This document shows, piece by piece, positions 18,301 to 30,424 of a stretch of 64,000 nt of DNA. Source of the stretch: Maribacter litopenaei (GTDB taxonomy: Bacteria > Bacteroidota > Bacteroidia > Flavobacteriales > Flavobacteriaceae); contig NZ_CP104205.1 in NCBI RefSeq assembly GCF_025244665.1, positions 806,001-870,000 on the forward strand. The letters are read 5' to 3'. The notes beneath the pieces were generated by a model that did not search any database, was not told the DNA's origin, and worked only from the letters and a program-made list of their open reading frames with translations. Each line of letters opens with the position of its first letter. Positions within the stretch are counted from its first letter, which is position 1. Both the position numbers and the translations under genes were made by a program.

Positions 18301-21212
18301 ATGGGATTAAAGAGGTTTCTTTTAGCTAGTTTCTTGATTGCTTTGGGGTTTCTAAATGTCTTTGGGCAAAATCAAAGTTCGGATCCAATAAAAGTGATTG
18401 TCGAAAGGTATAAAAATGACATTAGGGGACCTTATAAGGATATACGCTGGTTCTGTACCGATGGAAGTATAAGGGGCCCTAAGGATCCTTGCCCGGATAA
18501 CATAGGACCTGGAGTTCAGCATGCCAGGTATAAGGATGAAGTAGTGTCCTTGGGAAAGACGGATGGTATTTATTTAGGCCAAATTTTAGCGTATACGGAC
18601 ATTTCGGATTTACGGGACAAAGCAAACAATCACTCAAGATTAAAACAATATCAGCTGGACAAATATTTAAGGCTGGTTGATGATGGTTGGATCAATAGGA
18701 AAGGACAGTTTTATAGAGGTTCTGTTCAGGTGGAAGATGAAGAGGCTTGGGGGTTGGATTTTTATAAGAGAATATTGGTACGCAGTGAAGTTCGGAGGAG
18801 AATTTCTACTTAATAAGACAGTCCTTAAAGGATATTCCACACAATGGGGATGATAATATTGCGCAATTGATGCGAAGTCAATCCAAGGTGATTTCTGATT
18901 TATACCAACCTTTTATGGATTTAAGAACCAAGATCCACAGTCAGCCTCAGAAAACGGATATTCAAAAAGTAATTGATTTCAAAAGCAAGCATAATTCAAT
19001 GTTGAGCAATGACATAGCTTTAAGGTTGGATGAATTGGTAGGGACGATGAGAGCTTTTTTTAAACCAGTGGATCTAGGGCAGCAGTTAAACCGGTCAAAA
19101 GCCATCAAGGACTTAGACATAACAGCCAAAATAAAATCGTTTTCCGAACAAATGAACAATGATTCAAAAGCTGATATAATTGTAAAAGAAGCATCAGAGC
19201 TTCTTTTTGATATACGCACTGGTATTTTGGATGTAAAATCACCTTTTGCCGGATTGGAGCTTCTAGACATGTCACTCAAATTGGAGGAATTATTGTTTCA
19301 AACAGCACCCAGTTGGGAACCAAAAACCCTGAGCGGGCAATTAGAAAAAATATGTGCTTTGACCACAGCTTCTGCTGGATCAGGCTATCTAGAGCTTTGG
19401 GAATGGAACCGGATTTCAGGTGTTCTTAATAAAGGGGATGAAGCATCTTTATCACTGCAAGAGCTATCCTTATTATTGGACACTGCCCGCGCTGCTGTGG
19501 AATGGAGTGCTTCAATGGTGAAAGCAAATTATCAAGAAATAGTAATTAGGTATGCTGATTTTGAACCAAAGACATATGGTTTTATAGATGACCGCATAAG
19601 AGGATCCATAGCATTGCATTTAGGAAAAACAGTTGGAGAATTAGGGAACTTTATAGCTCGGGAGTCTGCATTGTCGAATAAAGTTCTAGATCTTCCCAAC
19701 CAAAGTTCTGTAAGGGGCCTTAATCCAGGATATGCATTTGGAGAGCTGGTCGTAATAGATGGCTCGTCGGAAGATATTGAGGTCTCGTCTGACAAGATTT
19801 ATATTTTTCAAAGATCACCGTCAGATTTAAAACCTGTGGCCGGAATAGCTACTGTGGCGGAGGGAAATATGGTTTCCCATGTTCAACTTTTGGCACGTAA
19901 TCTTGGAATACCAAATGCCGCATTATCCGATGAAAATTTACAAGACCTAAAAAAGTTTGATGGGGAAATGGTCTTTTATGCGGTTTCTAATAAAGGGAAT
20001 GTGATATTGAAACTGGCCGGTGATATGACGGAAACCGAAACAAAACTTTTTGAAAAAAAGGAGCGAAATACGGACAAGGTTGCCGTACCCATTGAGAAAA
20101 TTCGGTTAAACAATACAAAAGTGCTGGATATGCGTACGGTAGATGCCTCTGATTACGGGCAACTTTGTGGATCCAAAGCTGCCAATTTAGGGCAATTGAA
20201 AAAAATGTTTCCGAACAGGTTGTGGAGGGTCTAGTAATACCTTTTGGAATATTTAGGGAACATATGGGCCAAAATATGCCGGGGCAGGAGCTCTCCTATT
20301 GGGACTATCTCAATAAAATGTTCAAAGAGGCCGAAGAAATGCGAAAGCAGGGTATATTGGAAGAAGAAGTGGAGAATTATCAGCTACGGGAGTTAGAGAC
20401 TTTACGAAAGGCCATAAAGGAGATGCCTCTGAAAGATGGATTTCTAAATCAATTGAAAGAAAAGTTTAAGTCCGTATTGGGAAAGGATTTAGGTGCTATT
20501 CCTGTATTCCTGAGGAGCGATACCAATATGGAAGACCTTAAGGATTTTACTGGAGCCGGTCTAAACCTAACCTTGTTCAATGTTCTTGATGATGAAAAAA
20601 TACTCAATGGGATTAAAGAAGTTTGGGCATCGCCCTATACTGAGCGTAGTTTTAAATGGCGGCAGAGGTACTTATTGAATCCTGAAAATGTATTTCCATC
20701 CATTTTGGTCATCCCTAGTGTAGATGTGGAATATTCGGGGGTCTTGATTACTAAGGGTATAAATTCAGGAAATGAAGACGATCTTACAATAGCGTTTAGT
20801 AGAGGTGCAGGTGGAGCGGTAGATGGGCAATCTGCAGAATCCTATACCATTTTTAATAAAGGGGGATATCGTCTGCTAGCGCCGGCACGAGAGCCAAAAT
20901 ATAATACCTTGCCACAAACGGGCGGTACTGGTAAGAAAATGGCAACCTTCGAAAATCGTGTTGTCAAGGAGAAAAATATTTCCGCTATTCGAAATCTTGC
21001 CAAGGACATTAGGGAAACCCTTCCTAAAGAAACAGACCCTGATTATAAGGGGGCCTATGATGTAGAATTAGGGTTCCAAAACGATAAATTATGGCTGTTC
21101 CGAGATAAGACCTTTTGTTGAAAACAAAAATGCGATTAGCTCAGACTATTTGGAATCGATAACCCCGAAAATTGATTTACAAAAACAAATATTCCTAAAT
21201 AGAAGTTTATGA
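18301..21212 (+). CDS. Exported dikinase-like protein: phosphohistidine domain then PPDK-type ATP-binding domain
   Basis: A protein of about 970 residues with a signal peptide (LKRFLLASFLIALGFLNVFG). The first 430 residues are helical and unlike known families. A PEP-utiliser-type swivelling domain follows (VAGIATVAEGNMVSHVQLLARNLGIP, with the histidine in the right place), then a pyruvate-phosphate-dikinase N-terminal-type ATP domain (CGSKAANLGQL, FLRSDTNMEDLKDFTGAG, FQIRPF). This order, histidine domain first, is that of glucan/phosphoglucan water dikinases rather than PPDK. Three breaks at the common motif: 18792-18795, 20211-20214, 21100-21105. It overlaps the next gene by ATGA, so they are co-transcribed. 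Substrate and the source of ATP outside the cytosol are unknown. Confidence 0.75.
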
Positions 21213-22476
21213 TTAAATACGGAATAGGATTACTGGCAATTTTACTGTTAACATCTGCTTTCGCGACATTTTCATTTTACCCAATTGATGGCTATGAGCG
21301 TACAGGAATTAAGAGGCTTAAAAGGTTGGAACAGGTAAAGAATGGAGAGGTCAAGGAATCCACCTCGATACCATCCGGCGCTTTGAAATCCTATATGGAT
21401 ATTGAGCTAAATTTAGTTTCCGAGAAAAACGGATAGTGTAAATCTTCTAATGACCGTTGATTCTGATTTTCAAAAGGAAATCAATTCGCTTTTTAGGGGT
21501 TTGGATAAAAGTTACTCCCTAACTATACTGGATATTTCTGACGACGAAAATATAAGATATGCAGAGCGCAATGCAACGGCCGGTTACCAGCCTGGGAGTG
21601 TAGGGAAGTTAGCAGTGTTGACGGCGCTATTTGATCAGCTGGCAAAGATATATCCGAGACTCTTTTGAAAAGCGTTTGGAACTACTTAAAAACAAGAAGG
21701 TAAAGGCTGGAGTATGGGGATTGACCGATGAGCATACGATACCTGTTTATAATTTGGAAAAGAATACATTGGTTAAAAGACAGGTAGTGGCCAGTGACGT
21801 TTTTAGTCTTTTTGAGTGGGCAGATCACATGCTATCAGTAAGTAATAACGGGGCCGCAAGTGTAGTATGGCGGGAAGCTTTACTTATGGCCGCTTTTGGG
21901 GAGAAATATCCGGAACTTTCACAAGAAGAGACAGATGCTTATTTTAAGGAAACTCCCCGCAAGGAGCTGACAGATCTTAGTAATGATGTAGTAAACCTTC
22001 CCTTGAGAGATTTGGATATCACTTCAGATGAATGGCGCTTGGGAAGTTTTTTTACAAAAGGGGCGAATACATATGTCGGGGATAAAGGTGGGAGTATAGG
22101 AACTCCTTTCGGTTTAATGAAATTTCTGATTCAGTTGGAACAGGGCAATGTAATAGATGAAGATTCAAGTTTAGAGATGAAGAGGCTAATGTACATGACC
22201 GATAGGCGCATCCGTTACGCACAATCCCCATTATTAAAGGATGCCGCGGTTTATTTTAAATCAGGTTCGCTCTACAAATGCGATCGCTCCAAAGGAGAGG
22301 AGTGCGGAAAATATATGGGCAACGTAACCAACTTTATGAACTCTGTAATTATCGTAGAACATCCGGATAATTGTAAATATATGGTCGTCTTAATGACCAA
22401 TGTGCTTAGAAAGAATTCTGCAAGTGACCACATGTATCTCGCCGGTAATATTAATAGGATGATCAGAAAACAATGA
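21209..22476 (+). CDS. Exported penicillin-binding/beta-lactamase-fold serine hydrolase
   Basis: About 422 residues with an N-terminal membrane anchor or signal (GIGLLAILLLTSAFATFSF). All three signatures of the fold are present in order: SVGK (SxxK), SNN (SxN) and KSG (KTG box). It is thus likely catalytic, acting on peptidoglycan or a related periplasmic substrate. Two breaks, both CCGAGA for CCAGA: 21420-21425 (restores LNLVSRKTDSVNLL) and 21654-21659 (restores AKIYPDSFEKRLELL). Its start overlaps the dikinase-like gene by 4 bases. A second serine hydrolase of the same fold lies at 28203-29108, so the surrounding set has two. Confidence 0.82.
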
Positions 22477-22726
22477 AAAGACGGACTTTGATAGTATCGA
22501 CTAAGGATGTTTAATAAATCACCCAATTCAACATATACCAGATTAATAATTAAAATAGTGTTTTTTAATGGAGTAGTGAAAAGTTCCCCTGATTGGGTAA
22601 TAAATGCATAATTGTATTTCTACCTCTTCTTTCTTTGTTAAAATTTGTCTTAATTTTAAATTTCAACCTTTTCGTTGGGCTTTCCAAGGCTTTGACGGAT
22701 GGACTAAGAAAAGAGTACAATATCTT

Positions 22727-25348
22727 ATGACGGAGAAAAATGCTGAAGAGCAGCGCTTGGCCACGGAGGATAACTATAAGAACTGGAAACGATGGGGGCC
22801 ATATCTCGCCGAAAGACAATGGGGAACGGTTCGCGAGGACTACAGTGTAAATGGTCATGCATGGGATTTTGTGGATCATGACAAAGCTAGAAGCAATGCC
22901 TACAGATGGGGTGAGGAAGGAATTGGCGGGTTCTGTGACTCCCGTGAAATTTTATGTATGGCACCGGCTTTTTGGAACGGCAAGGATACTATATTAAAGG
23001 AACGCTTATTTGGCCTCACCAATGGGGAAGGAAATCATGGGGAGGATGTAAAGGAGCTCTATTTTCATCAAGTTTCTACACCTACCCACTCCTATAATAA
23101 ATACCTTTATAAGTATCCCCAAAAAAAGTTTCCATATGCAGACCTTGTAAAGAAGAATAAATCCAGGAATCGCGAACAACCTGAATACGAAATTCGGATA
23201 CAAAGGCCTTTAAGAACAATACTTATTTTGATTGCTTTATAGAATATGCCAAGGCGGACGTAGGGGATATCCTTATGAAAATTACCGTTGTAAATAGGGG
23301 GTCAAAAAAGGCATCGATTCACGTGCTTCCGCACCTATGGTTCCGTAACTTTTGGAAACACAATAAACGTTTTGAAAGGCCTGTTATGAAGGCCATTTCA
23401 GATACCTGTGTGCAATCTAGAAGTACAAGAAATGGGCGTTATTACTTGTATCATGAAAAGGGAAAGCAACTCTTTTGCGAAAATGAGACCAACAATAAGC
23501 GAATTTATAATGTGGACAATGAGGTGCCCTATGTAAAGGACGGAATTAATGATCATGTGGTCAATGGAATGGATAGCATAAACCCTGAAAAAACGGGTTC
23601 CAAGTTTGCAGTTTGGCACAAGTTTACATTAAAGGCCGGGGAGGAAAAATCGGTTAAAATTCGCTTGAGCAAACAAAGGCTCGAAGATCCTTGGTCCGGA
23701 TTTGATACCATTTTTAATACCCGAGTGAGGGAATGCGAGGAGTTTTACAACAAAATTCTGTCCAAGAAGGATTTACCAAAGGCTCACAAGGAAATTGCCG
23801 AAAGAGCTTTTTCAGGATTACTTTGGATCAAACAATTCTATTATTACGATGTTTTTAAATGGTTGTTTGGAGGTCCTGGGGAGCCCCAGCCCTACAGGGA
23901 AAATGCTAGAAACTTCAGTTGGCAACATTTGACCAATAGGCATGTCATCTCCATGCCTGACAAATGGGAATACCCTTGGTATGCTGCCTGGGATCTAGCC
24001 TTTCACATGGCTTCCTTTGTTGAGATAGATCCCTATTTTGCCAAAGAACAACTTCTATTGGTCTTAAGGGAAAGCTATATGCACCCTAATGGGCAAATTC
24101 CCGCATACGAATGGAATTTTAGCGATGTAAATCCGCCAGTACATTCTTGGGCTGTTTGGAATGTGTACGATAAGGATAAGCAAAAAACAGGTAAAGGTGA
24201 CATATCTTTTTTGGAAAAGGCATTCCAAAAGTTGTTGATCAATTTTACTTGGTGGGTAAACCAAAAGGATAAAAGTGGTACGGATTTATTTGAAGGTGGC
24301 TTTTTAGGACTGGACAATATTGGCGTGTTCGATAGGAACCATATGCCTCCTGGTATCACTCGTATGCAGCAAGCTGATGCTACCAGTTGGATGGCCATGT
24401 TCACATTGAACATGTTGCGTATGAGTCTCGGAGCTTTCCAAAAACAATAGATCCTATGAAGATTTGGTTGCCAAGTTTTTCAGACATTTCTTGAATATTG
24501 CCTGGGCCATGCACCACATAGGTAAAAAGGATATCTCCTTATGGGATGACGAGGACAACTTTTACTATGATGTGGTAGAAATGGATAGTGGTATGACCAA
24601 TCGGTTAAAGGTTAGGTCCCTGGTCGGCATTATACCATTATTCGCTGTCGAAATTATCCATAAAGACCTTTTCGAGGAACTTAAGGATTTCAGACGTAGG
24701 GCGGCGGATATTGTAAGGACAAGACCTGATTTGGCTTCCCTAATATCCAATATTGAGGAAACCAACGAGGACGGTAATTACCTATTTTCCATTATGAGGG
24801 GTTTTAGGCTGGAGCGATTGTTACGACGTATGTTGGACGAGGATGAATTTCTATCAGATTATGGGATACGTTCACTTTCAAAGTACCATGAGGAACATCC
24901 CTTTATATTTAAGCATCATGGACATCATCAAATACAATATGAACCTGGCGAAAGTCGCTCCAATATGTTTGGAGGTAACTCCAACTGGCGCGGTCCTATT
25001 TGGTTACCATTGAACTATATGATTATTCAATCCTTACGGAAGTACTATTTGTTCTATGGGGACGAATATCAATATGAATTCCCGTTTGGTTCAGGAAGGA
25101 AGCTTAACCTTAAGCAAATTGCCAACGAACTTAGCAGACGTTTGTTAAAATTGTTTGAAAGGAATGAGGTTGGGAAATTCCAATACCATGCCGATGACGA
25201 AAATAAATTCTTTACAAAGGACGAACATTTTAGAAATCAGCATTTCTTTTATGAATTTTTTGATGGGGATAATGGTAGAGGCCTTGGAGCTTCCCATCAG
25301 ACAGGTTGGACTGCCTTGATTGCCAATTTAATTATGGAGATGGACTAA
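22727..25348 (+). CDS. Cytosolic GH63/MGH1-like glucosidase
   Basis: Glycoside hydrolase of about 875 residues with an (alpha/alpha)6-barrel, of the mannosyl-oligosaccharide-glucosidase-like group. Seen: an N-terminal beta-sandwich region ([39 protein letters not shown]), a likely catalytic region [14 protein letters not shown], then [17 protein letters not shown] and the C-terminal [11 protein letters not shown]. No signal peptide, so it acts in the cytosol. The ATG at 22727 is chosen because conservation begins there. Breaks at 23194-23197 (TCGG for TCTGG) and 24426-24431 (TCTCGG for TCTGG). Natural substrate unknown; an alpha-glucoside is the best guess. It ends overlapping the convergent translocase gene by 4 bases. 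Confidence 0.8.
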
Positions 25349-28177
25349 TTATCCGGGAAAGTAGATTTGTCAATAGCTTCAAAAGCTTGCTTTGCAAATG
25401 TGCTAATCTTGGAATCTTCATCCTCTAAATAGTTTTGGACAAGTTTTATATACCTAGGATCCCTTTGTTGCTGAATCAAAAAAAGAACGGCCAGTTTTAT
25501 TTTCAAGTCGTAACCCTCCAAAAGCCACTGGAAGCATTCCATTTCAGTAGGTATTTTATGCTTTATTTTTTGTAATTCCTCCTCAGATGAAATGTCCAGG
25601 GCAGAGTCCTCAATAATGGGCAATAGTTTTCTTTTAAGTTCCCCTGTCAAAAGATTATCCGAGAAATTCAATGGCATTGATCTGTGCTTCCTGTTTTTCA
25701 CTCCTAAGTCCTTCATAGGCTATATCTATGTCTTTTTGTGGAAAGCGCAGTCCCGAAGCTTAAAGATACGCTCCAGTCCTGCATCCAGTCTTCGCTCTAA
25801 TAGCTCCAATAAACTTGCGCGGGCCTCCCGTTCACTATCGGAGATTTCCTTTTTGGTTTTTTTTCTATTTCGATACGATATTATTATTTGAGAATGCATT
25901 GCTGCCAATGTCTCGGTGGTATAATTTGCATTCGGAAAAAATGGTCTCAATGACCCTGTATCGGTTAAATTTTAGGCGTGGATGGGAATTTCTAAGCTCA
26001 CTTAATGATTTAATAACCTCCAACCTCACTGTAAGGTCTTTGTCTCCCAATAGGGCCAACAAATGATGTATCGCCTGTTTTGAGTAAAACTCTCGAATTA
26101 CCGACGGAATAAAGCGCACTACGCTCATTGGTTGTGTCCTTTGCTCAACTACCCTTCTTAATATATGGAGTATCGAGGGACCAAAGTTGACCAAGGCAAT
26201 AGTGGCATTTTTACGGTATGGTTTTTCTGCGAGTAGGGGAAGAAGGTGGTTTGCTATCGGAATGTATCTGGTTTCGCCAATCGCGTGAATAGTGGACTGA
26301 ACGATTTCTTCGTTATTATCATTTAGAAGATAAATGAGTTCTGAATAATATTCAGGGAAATTTGCAATTCCGAGAATTTCAATTAGAATTTTTGTTTCAT
26401 GAATATTGGTTTTACCATCTCGTTGATGGTCTATTAACCTTAGTATTCTCGATTCAATTCCATATTTTTTTCTTAGCTTTTCATTAGTCCTTGACTCACG
26501 GGCCAAGCAGTACAAGGCTGACAAGGCAATCCGGGGTTCTTGGTCCTCCAAATATTTATCAAACACAAATGAGCTATCATTTTCTGCAAACCTAAGAACA
26601 TAGCTTAAAGTAGCTATAGTCAATTCAGGATTGTCCTCTACCAAAAGCAATGGCACATTGGCCGTCATGCTCTTCACATTTAAAAAATATAGGTTTCTTA
26701 TAGCCGAGGTTTTAACCAAATTGGATGGATGGTCCAATAATTCCTCTACTGCATCGGCGAATCGAACGTCATTTATTTCCATTAGTTTGTCCAACATAAA
26801 AAGTAGTTGCTTCTCAGAACCACTTTTGAGAACGCTGCGCATACCGTGAATTACAGACTCCTTTTTATCGAAGACTTTGGCTCGTACTTCGCCTTTATTT
26901 GTAAGAGTTTCTAAGTTAGAACGAAATGTTTTATAATACTCTATCCGTACTTTATATATAAAGTAGATCCAAAGACAGACTAGTAAAAGAACCAAGCTAG
27001 CAATGTAATAGGATGGCCACTCTAAGCCACTTACAAGGAATATCAGCAAGCAGCCGGCAATGCCCGTAGCAATACTGTCCACAACCACATCAATAAAGGA
27101 TTTTGTGCGATTTTTTAAATCAAAAGGTAGGGGAAGTGACAATAATTCCGTTGCACTTTTATGGATGGACTGTTTGAGAATGCCATCCATGGCCTTTATT
27201 ACGACAACAGCTGAAAGTTACGGTAAGATCAAAAAGAAAACACTACCTCCAAAAATTCCTAAAGGCAGTAGCAATAGTGAAAATCCTACACCCCAAATAC
27301 CTACTATTCTTTGTGTCAAAAATAATTGAACAACCAATGAAAGTAAGTTGAATGTAGAGAACCAAAAACCAAAAAAAGAGGTTAGTTCATCCGCATCTTT
27401 AAATGCAGCTGCGGCGAAATCACTGAACATGTAATCCACCAATTTTGCGACCAAAACACTAACGGCAAGAATACATGCTATATAGGTTAAATGTTTTGAA
27501 TTGAAGATTAATTTAAAGGGTTTGTCCAGGGTTGATGGAGTGTTTTTTGGTCTTCGGTAAGTGCCAATTTTTAATTCCTTGAATCCCCAAATGTTGCCCA
27601 ATAGTATAAGACATGGAATAAGGAACAATGCGGCAATAAAAATTAGGTTTTCGTTTCCTATCCAAGGTGCTAGAATAGACGCTAGATAACCGCCGACGAT
27701 TCCGCCTAAAATTGCACCAGCCCCAATAAAACCGAACACTCTTTTGGCTTCCCTTACATTATAAATAAGATTGGCCAAGACCCAAAATTGGGAAGCGGAC
27801 AGCACAGCATAAATGGCCACCCAACAATAGAAAAAATACAGGAGGAATCCATTATAAAGTTTAAAGGACAGTAATGCGCCAATAAGAGTAAGGACAGCAA
27901 TGGAACTTAGTAAAGTGACTTTGATTACTTGATTTAAGGCAAAACGTTCAACAGCTTTTGTATATAAAAAAGAGGTGGCCGTGGCAAGCACGGCAACAAG
28001 TAAAAAAGCAAAAGGCAGTTGTTTTACCCCCAGTTCAGAAAGAAATAGAGAGTTTACCGTGGGCTTAACAATTAATAGTACAGCAATAACGAAGAAGATG
28101 TATAAAAGCATCCAAAAGGAAACTTTGAATTCACCTTCCCGTACGTCAAAAATTCGTTTTACAAGCTCTTTAAACAT
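25345..28177 (-). CDS. Npt/ATP-ADP-translocase-like transporter fused to HEAT repeats
   Basis: About 940 residues. The first 430 form a 12-span transporter of the nucleotide-translocase branch of the major facilitator superfamily (hydrophobic spans such as WMLLYIFFVIAVLLIV and IFGGSVFFLIL). The rest is a soluble tail of HEAT-like repeats (DAVEELLDHPSNLVKTSAIRNL, STIHAIGETRYIPIANHLL). Four lesions, all at the common motif: 27219-27223 reads TACGG and gives an in-frame stop where glutamate is expected; 25911-25916, 25753-25756 and 25659-25664 shift the frame. The ATG at 28177 is preferred over an upstream GTG. It lies 25 bases after the second serine hydrolase gene, so the two form an operon. 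The transported molecule cannot be read from sequence. Confidence 0.8.
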
Positions 28178-28202
28178 TGATAAAGCATGCTTTGACACGA
28201 TA

Positions 28203-29108
28203 CTAAATTACGGGCTTTTGCAGTACTTTTTCTATTGGTTTTACCAAATCCCTGATAATTTGTTCCCCGTTTTCATCATCTATCAAAGCAACAAGGATAT
28301 AACGCCTTTGAGAAGTTTCTCCCCAAACCAAAATGGAATCTGAATGGTATGACTTCCAAGAACCGGACTTTCTGTATAGCCTTGCCTTTGGCGCTATTTG
28401 ATCTAGAGTGTTTACAAATTTGTGGTGTAATTCAGGATCAACCATTATGTTCAACATTTGCTTAGACCTTTTTTCATTGACCAACTTTCCATTTGCCAGT
28501 AAATAGTAATAACGACAAACTTGGGTAACCGTAGCAGCATGGCTTAAGTTTTTCAAGGGTTCCCTATTGGTTTCCCCACCACTGCCATATCGTTTGCCAA
28601 CCCAAAGACCACCGCCGTTTTCTTCATCATAAAAAGCATATTTTGGGTCGGTCATAACAGATTCTAATTTGCTATATCCTATACGGTCAATCATTACGGT
28701 AGAAGCCTCATTGTCAGATTTACTGATCATGAGCCGCATGTCTTTTTTAATTTCGGCAGTTTCCTTTAACTCTCCTTTTTCTATGGCATCCATTGCCGCC
28801 AATAGTATGGCGATTTTAGGTAGGCTGGCAGCGTACATCATATGATTGCCATTGATTCTAGCAAACCTAGGCCTTTCGGGGTCGCTCAAATCCACTAAGC
28901 CAACGGCCATTCTTTTTTCCTGAATAAGTTTGTTCCAATCCGAGTGGGATTTTAGTTCATTTTCAAAATTGGTCTGTAAAGAGCTATCCAATAATTTACG
29001 GAGTGGCTTTATTTTAGAGTCATCCATTTTTAAAGGAAGTTCATTTTGCCCTTGGGCAAGAGTATAAACCAAAAATGAACAAATGAATACGAAAAAAGTT
29101 TTTTGCAT
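28203..29108 (-). CDS. Exported class A beta-lactamase-like serine hydrolase
   Basis: About 301 residues with a signal peptide (TFFVFICSFLVYTLAQGQ). The motifs are SLPK (SxxK), SDN (SxN, exactly as in class A enzymes) and KSG. A class A omega-loop E166 motif is not obvious, so it need not destroy beta-lactams; a peptidase or esterase on cell-wall material is possible. Intact. The ATG at 29108 is preferred to an upstream TTG. It is the first gene of an operon with the translocase-like gene. Confidence 0.82.
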   Translation of the reverse strand: MQKTFFVFICSFLVYTLAQGQNELPLKMDDSKIKPLRKLLDSSLQTNFENELKSHSDWNKLIQEKRMAVGLVDLSDPERPRFARINGNHMMYAASLPKIAILLAAMDAIEKGELKETAEIKKDMRLMISKSDNEASTVMIDRIGYSKLESVMTDPKYAFYDEENGGGLWVGKRYGSGGETNREPLKNLSHAATVTQVCRYYYLLANGKLVNEKRSKQMLNIMVDPELHHKFVNTLDQIAPKARLYRKSGSWKSYHSDSILVWGETSQRRYILVALIDDENGEQIIRDLVKPIEKVLQKPVI

Positions 29109-29357
29109 TAACGCCAACTATTTAAAAATTAGTCAAAATTAGATAAAGTATAAACGTTCTATTTGTTAATATTTATATGCCGTAGTTTATCGACAATATC
29201 TTGTAAAACGAATTACCCCAGCTAAAAACTAAATTTCATTTGTTAAAATTTAAATTTATCCCTTCAAATAAGTTACTTATGCAGTGAGTTAAATTGTACT
29301 TTTTAGAGCAAAGAGATTTAGTACTTTTAAATTAAATTGGAGCAAATTTGGGAAGCA

Positions 29358-30417
29358 ATGGATCTTAAGGACGGGGTAAAAACTGCCGAGAACAAAGTTT
29401 CTTCGGAAGCCGAGAAAATTAAGTGCTTTTGTATGTGACCATACCAATTCACTTGTGGACCGTTTAGAATCCTATGAGGATATCATTAGCCTAGAGGTTG
29501 GCGATACAGGTCCCGGCAGGGCCAAAACCCTGGAAAGGGAGTTTGATCTTAGGCAGTTGTACATCAAGTATGAAGGTGATAATCCAACAGGTACCCGAAG
29601 GATAGAATAGCATTTGCCCAATTGTACGATGCATTAAGAAGGGAGTACGATACCGTTTCCTTGGCTACTTGCGGCAATTATGGCGTGGCTATGGCGTTGG
29701 CATCAAATCGGCCGGGATAAAGTGTAAAATATTCATTCCGGAATCCTACCATACGGATAGAATTACTGAGATGGAACGGTTAAATGCAGAAATTATTCGA
29801 TTGCCGGGTAGTTATGAAGATGTTGTTGTTGAAAGTTCCAAATTGGCCAGTGGAAGCGGCTGGTATGATGCCAATCCCGGTGGTTCCAATACTCCTTTAC
29901 AGATAAGTGCCTATTCCCAAATAGCTGTAGAAATCTTTGAAGATTTGGGGGATGCCCCAAAATTTTGTGCATTCCCGTATCCAACGGGACACTTATAGCA
30001 GGTATTTTTAGGGGTTTTGTAACGCTATATAAAAGAGGAAAGACTTCTAGAATTCCAAAAATGATAGCGGCCTCTTCCTCCAATAAAAATCCAATCGTAT
30101 ATTCATTTCTTCAAGGTTGGGACCAGTGTAGAGATCTTAGTCCGGATTTAATCAAGGAAACCAAATTCAACGAGCCTTTAATCAACTGGCATAGTTTTGA
30201 TGGGGAAGAGGCCCTTTACGCATTAAGGGAGTCTAATGGAGAGGCCTTTAACATCAGTGATAAGAAATTACGTGAAATGACCACTATATTGAACAAAAAG
30301 GAAGGTTATAAGATTCTCCCCGCTGCAACTGCTGGCTTGATCGGACTTTTGGAACTTAATGAAAAAATGAATTTTGAGGCGGACTGCTTCGTGGCCGTTC
30401 TCACCGCTAAAAATTAA
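29358..30417 (+). CDS. PLP-dependent enzyme, threonine-synthase-like fold type II
   Basis: About 350 residues after repair. The PLP lysine sits in GDNPTGTQKDRIAFAQL, followed by the phosphate-side asparagine ATCGNYGVAMALA and a second glycine-rich loop VSNGTLIAGIF. Breaks: 29386-29391 (CCGAGA), 29595-29598 (CCGA, next to the catalytic lysine), 29708-29711 (TCGG) and 29974-29979 (one base lost in a CCAGT-like context). A further compensating pair at 29403-29415 may hide LLEARK as LRKPRK. It starts an operon with the DUF1611 and epimerase genes 8 bases on, so an amino acid with a D-center or a threonine-like substrate is likely. True threonine synthase cannot be excluded. Confidence 0.72.
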
Positions 30418-30424
30418 TATAAGA

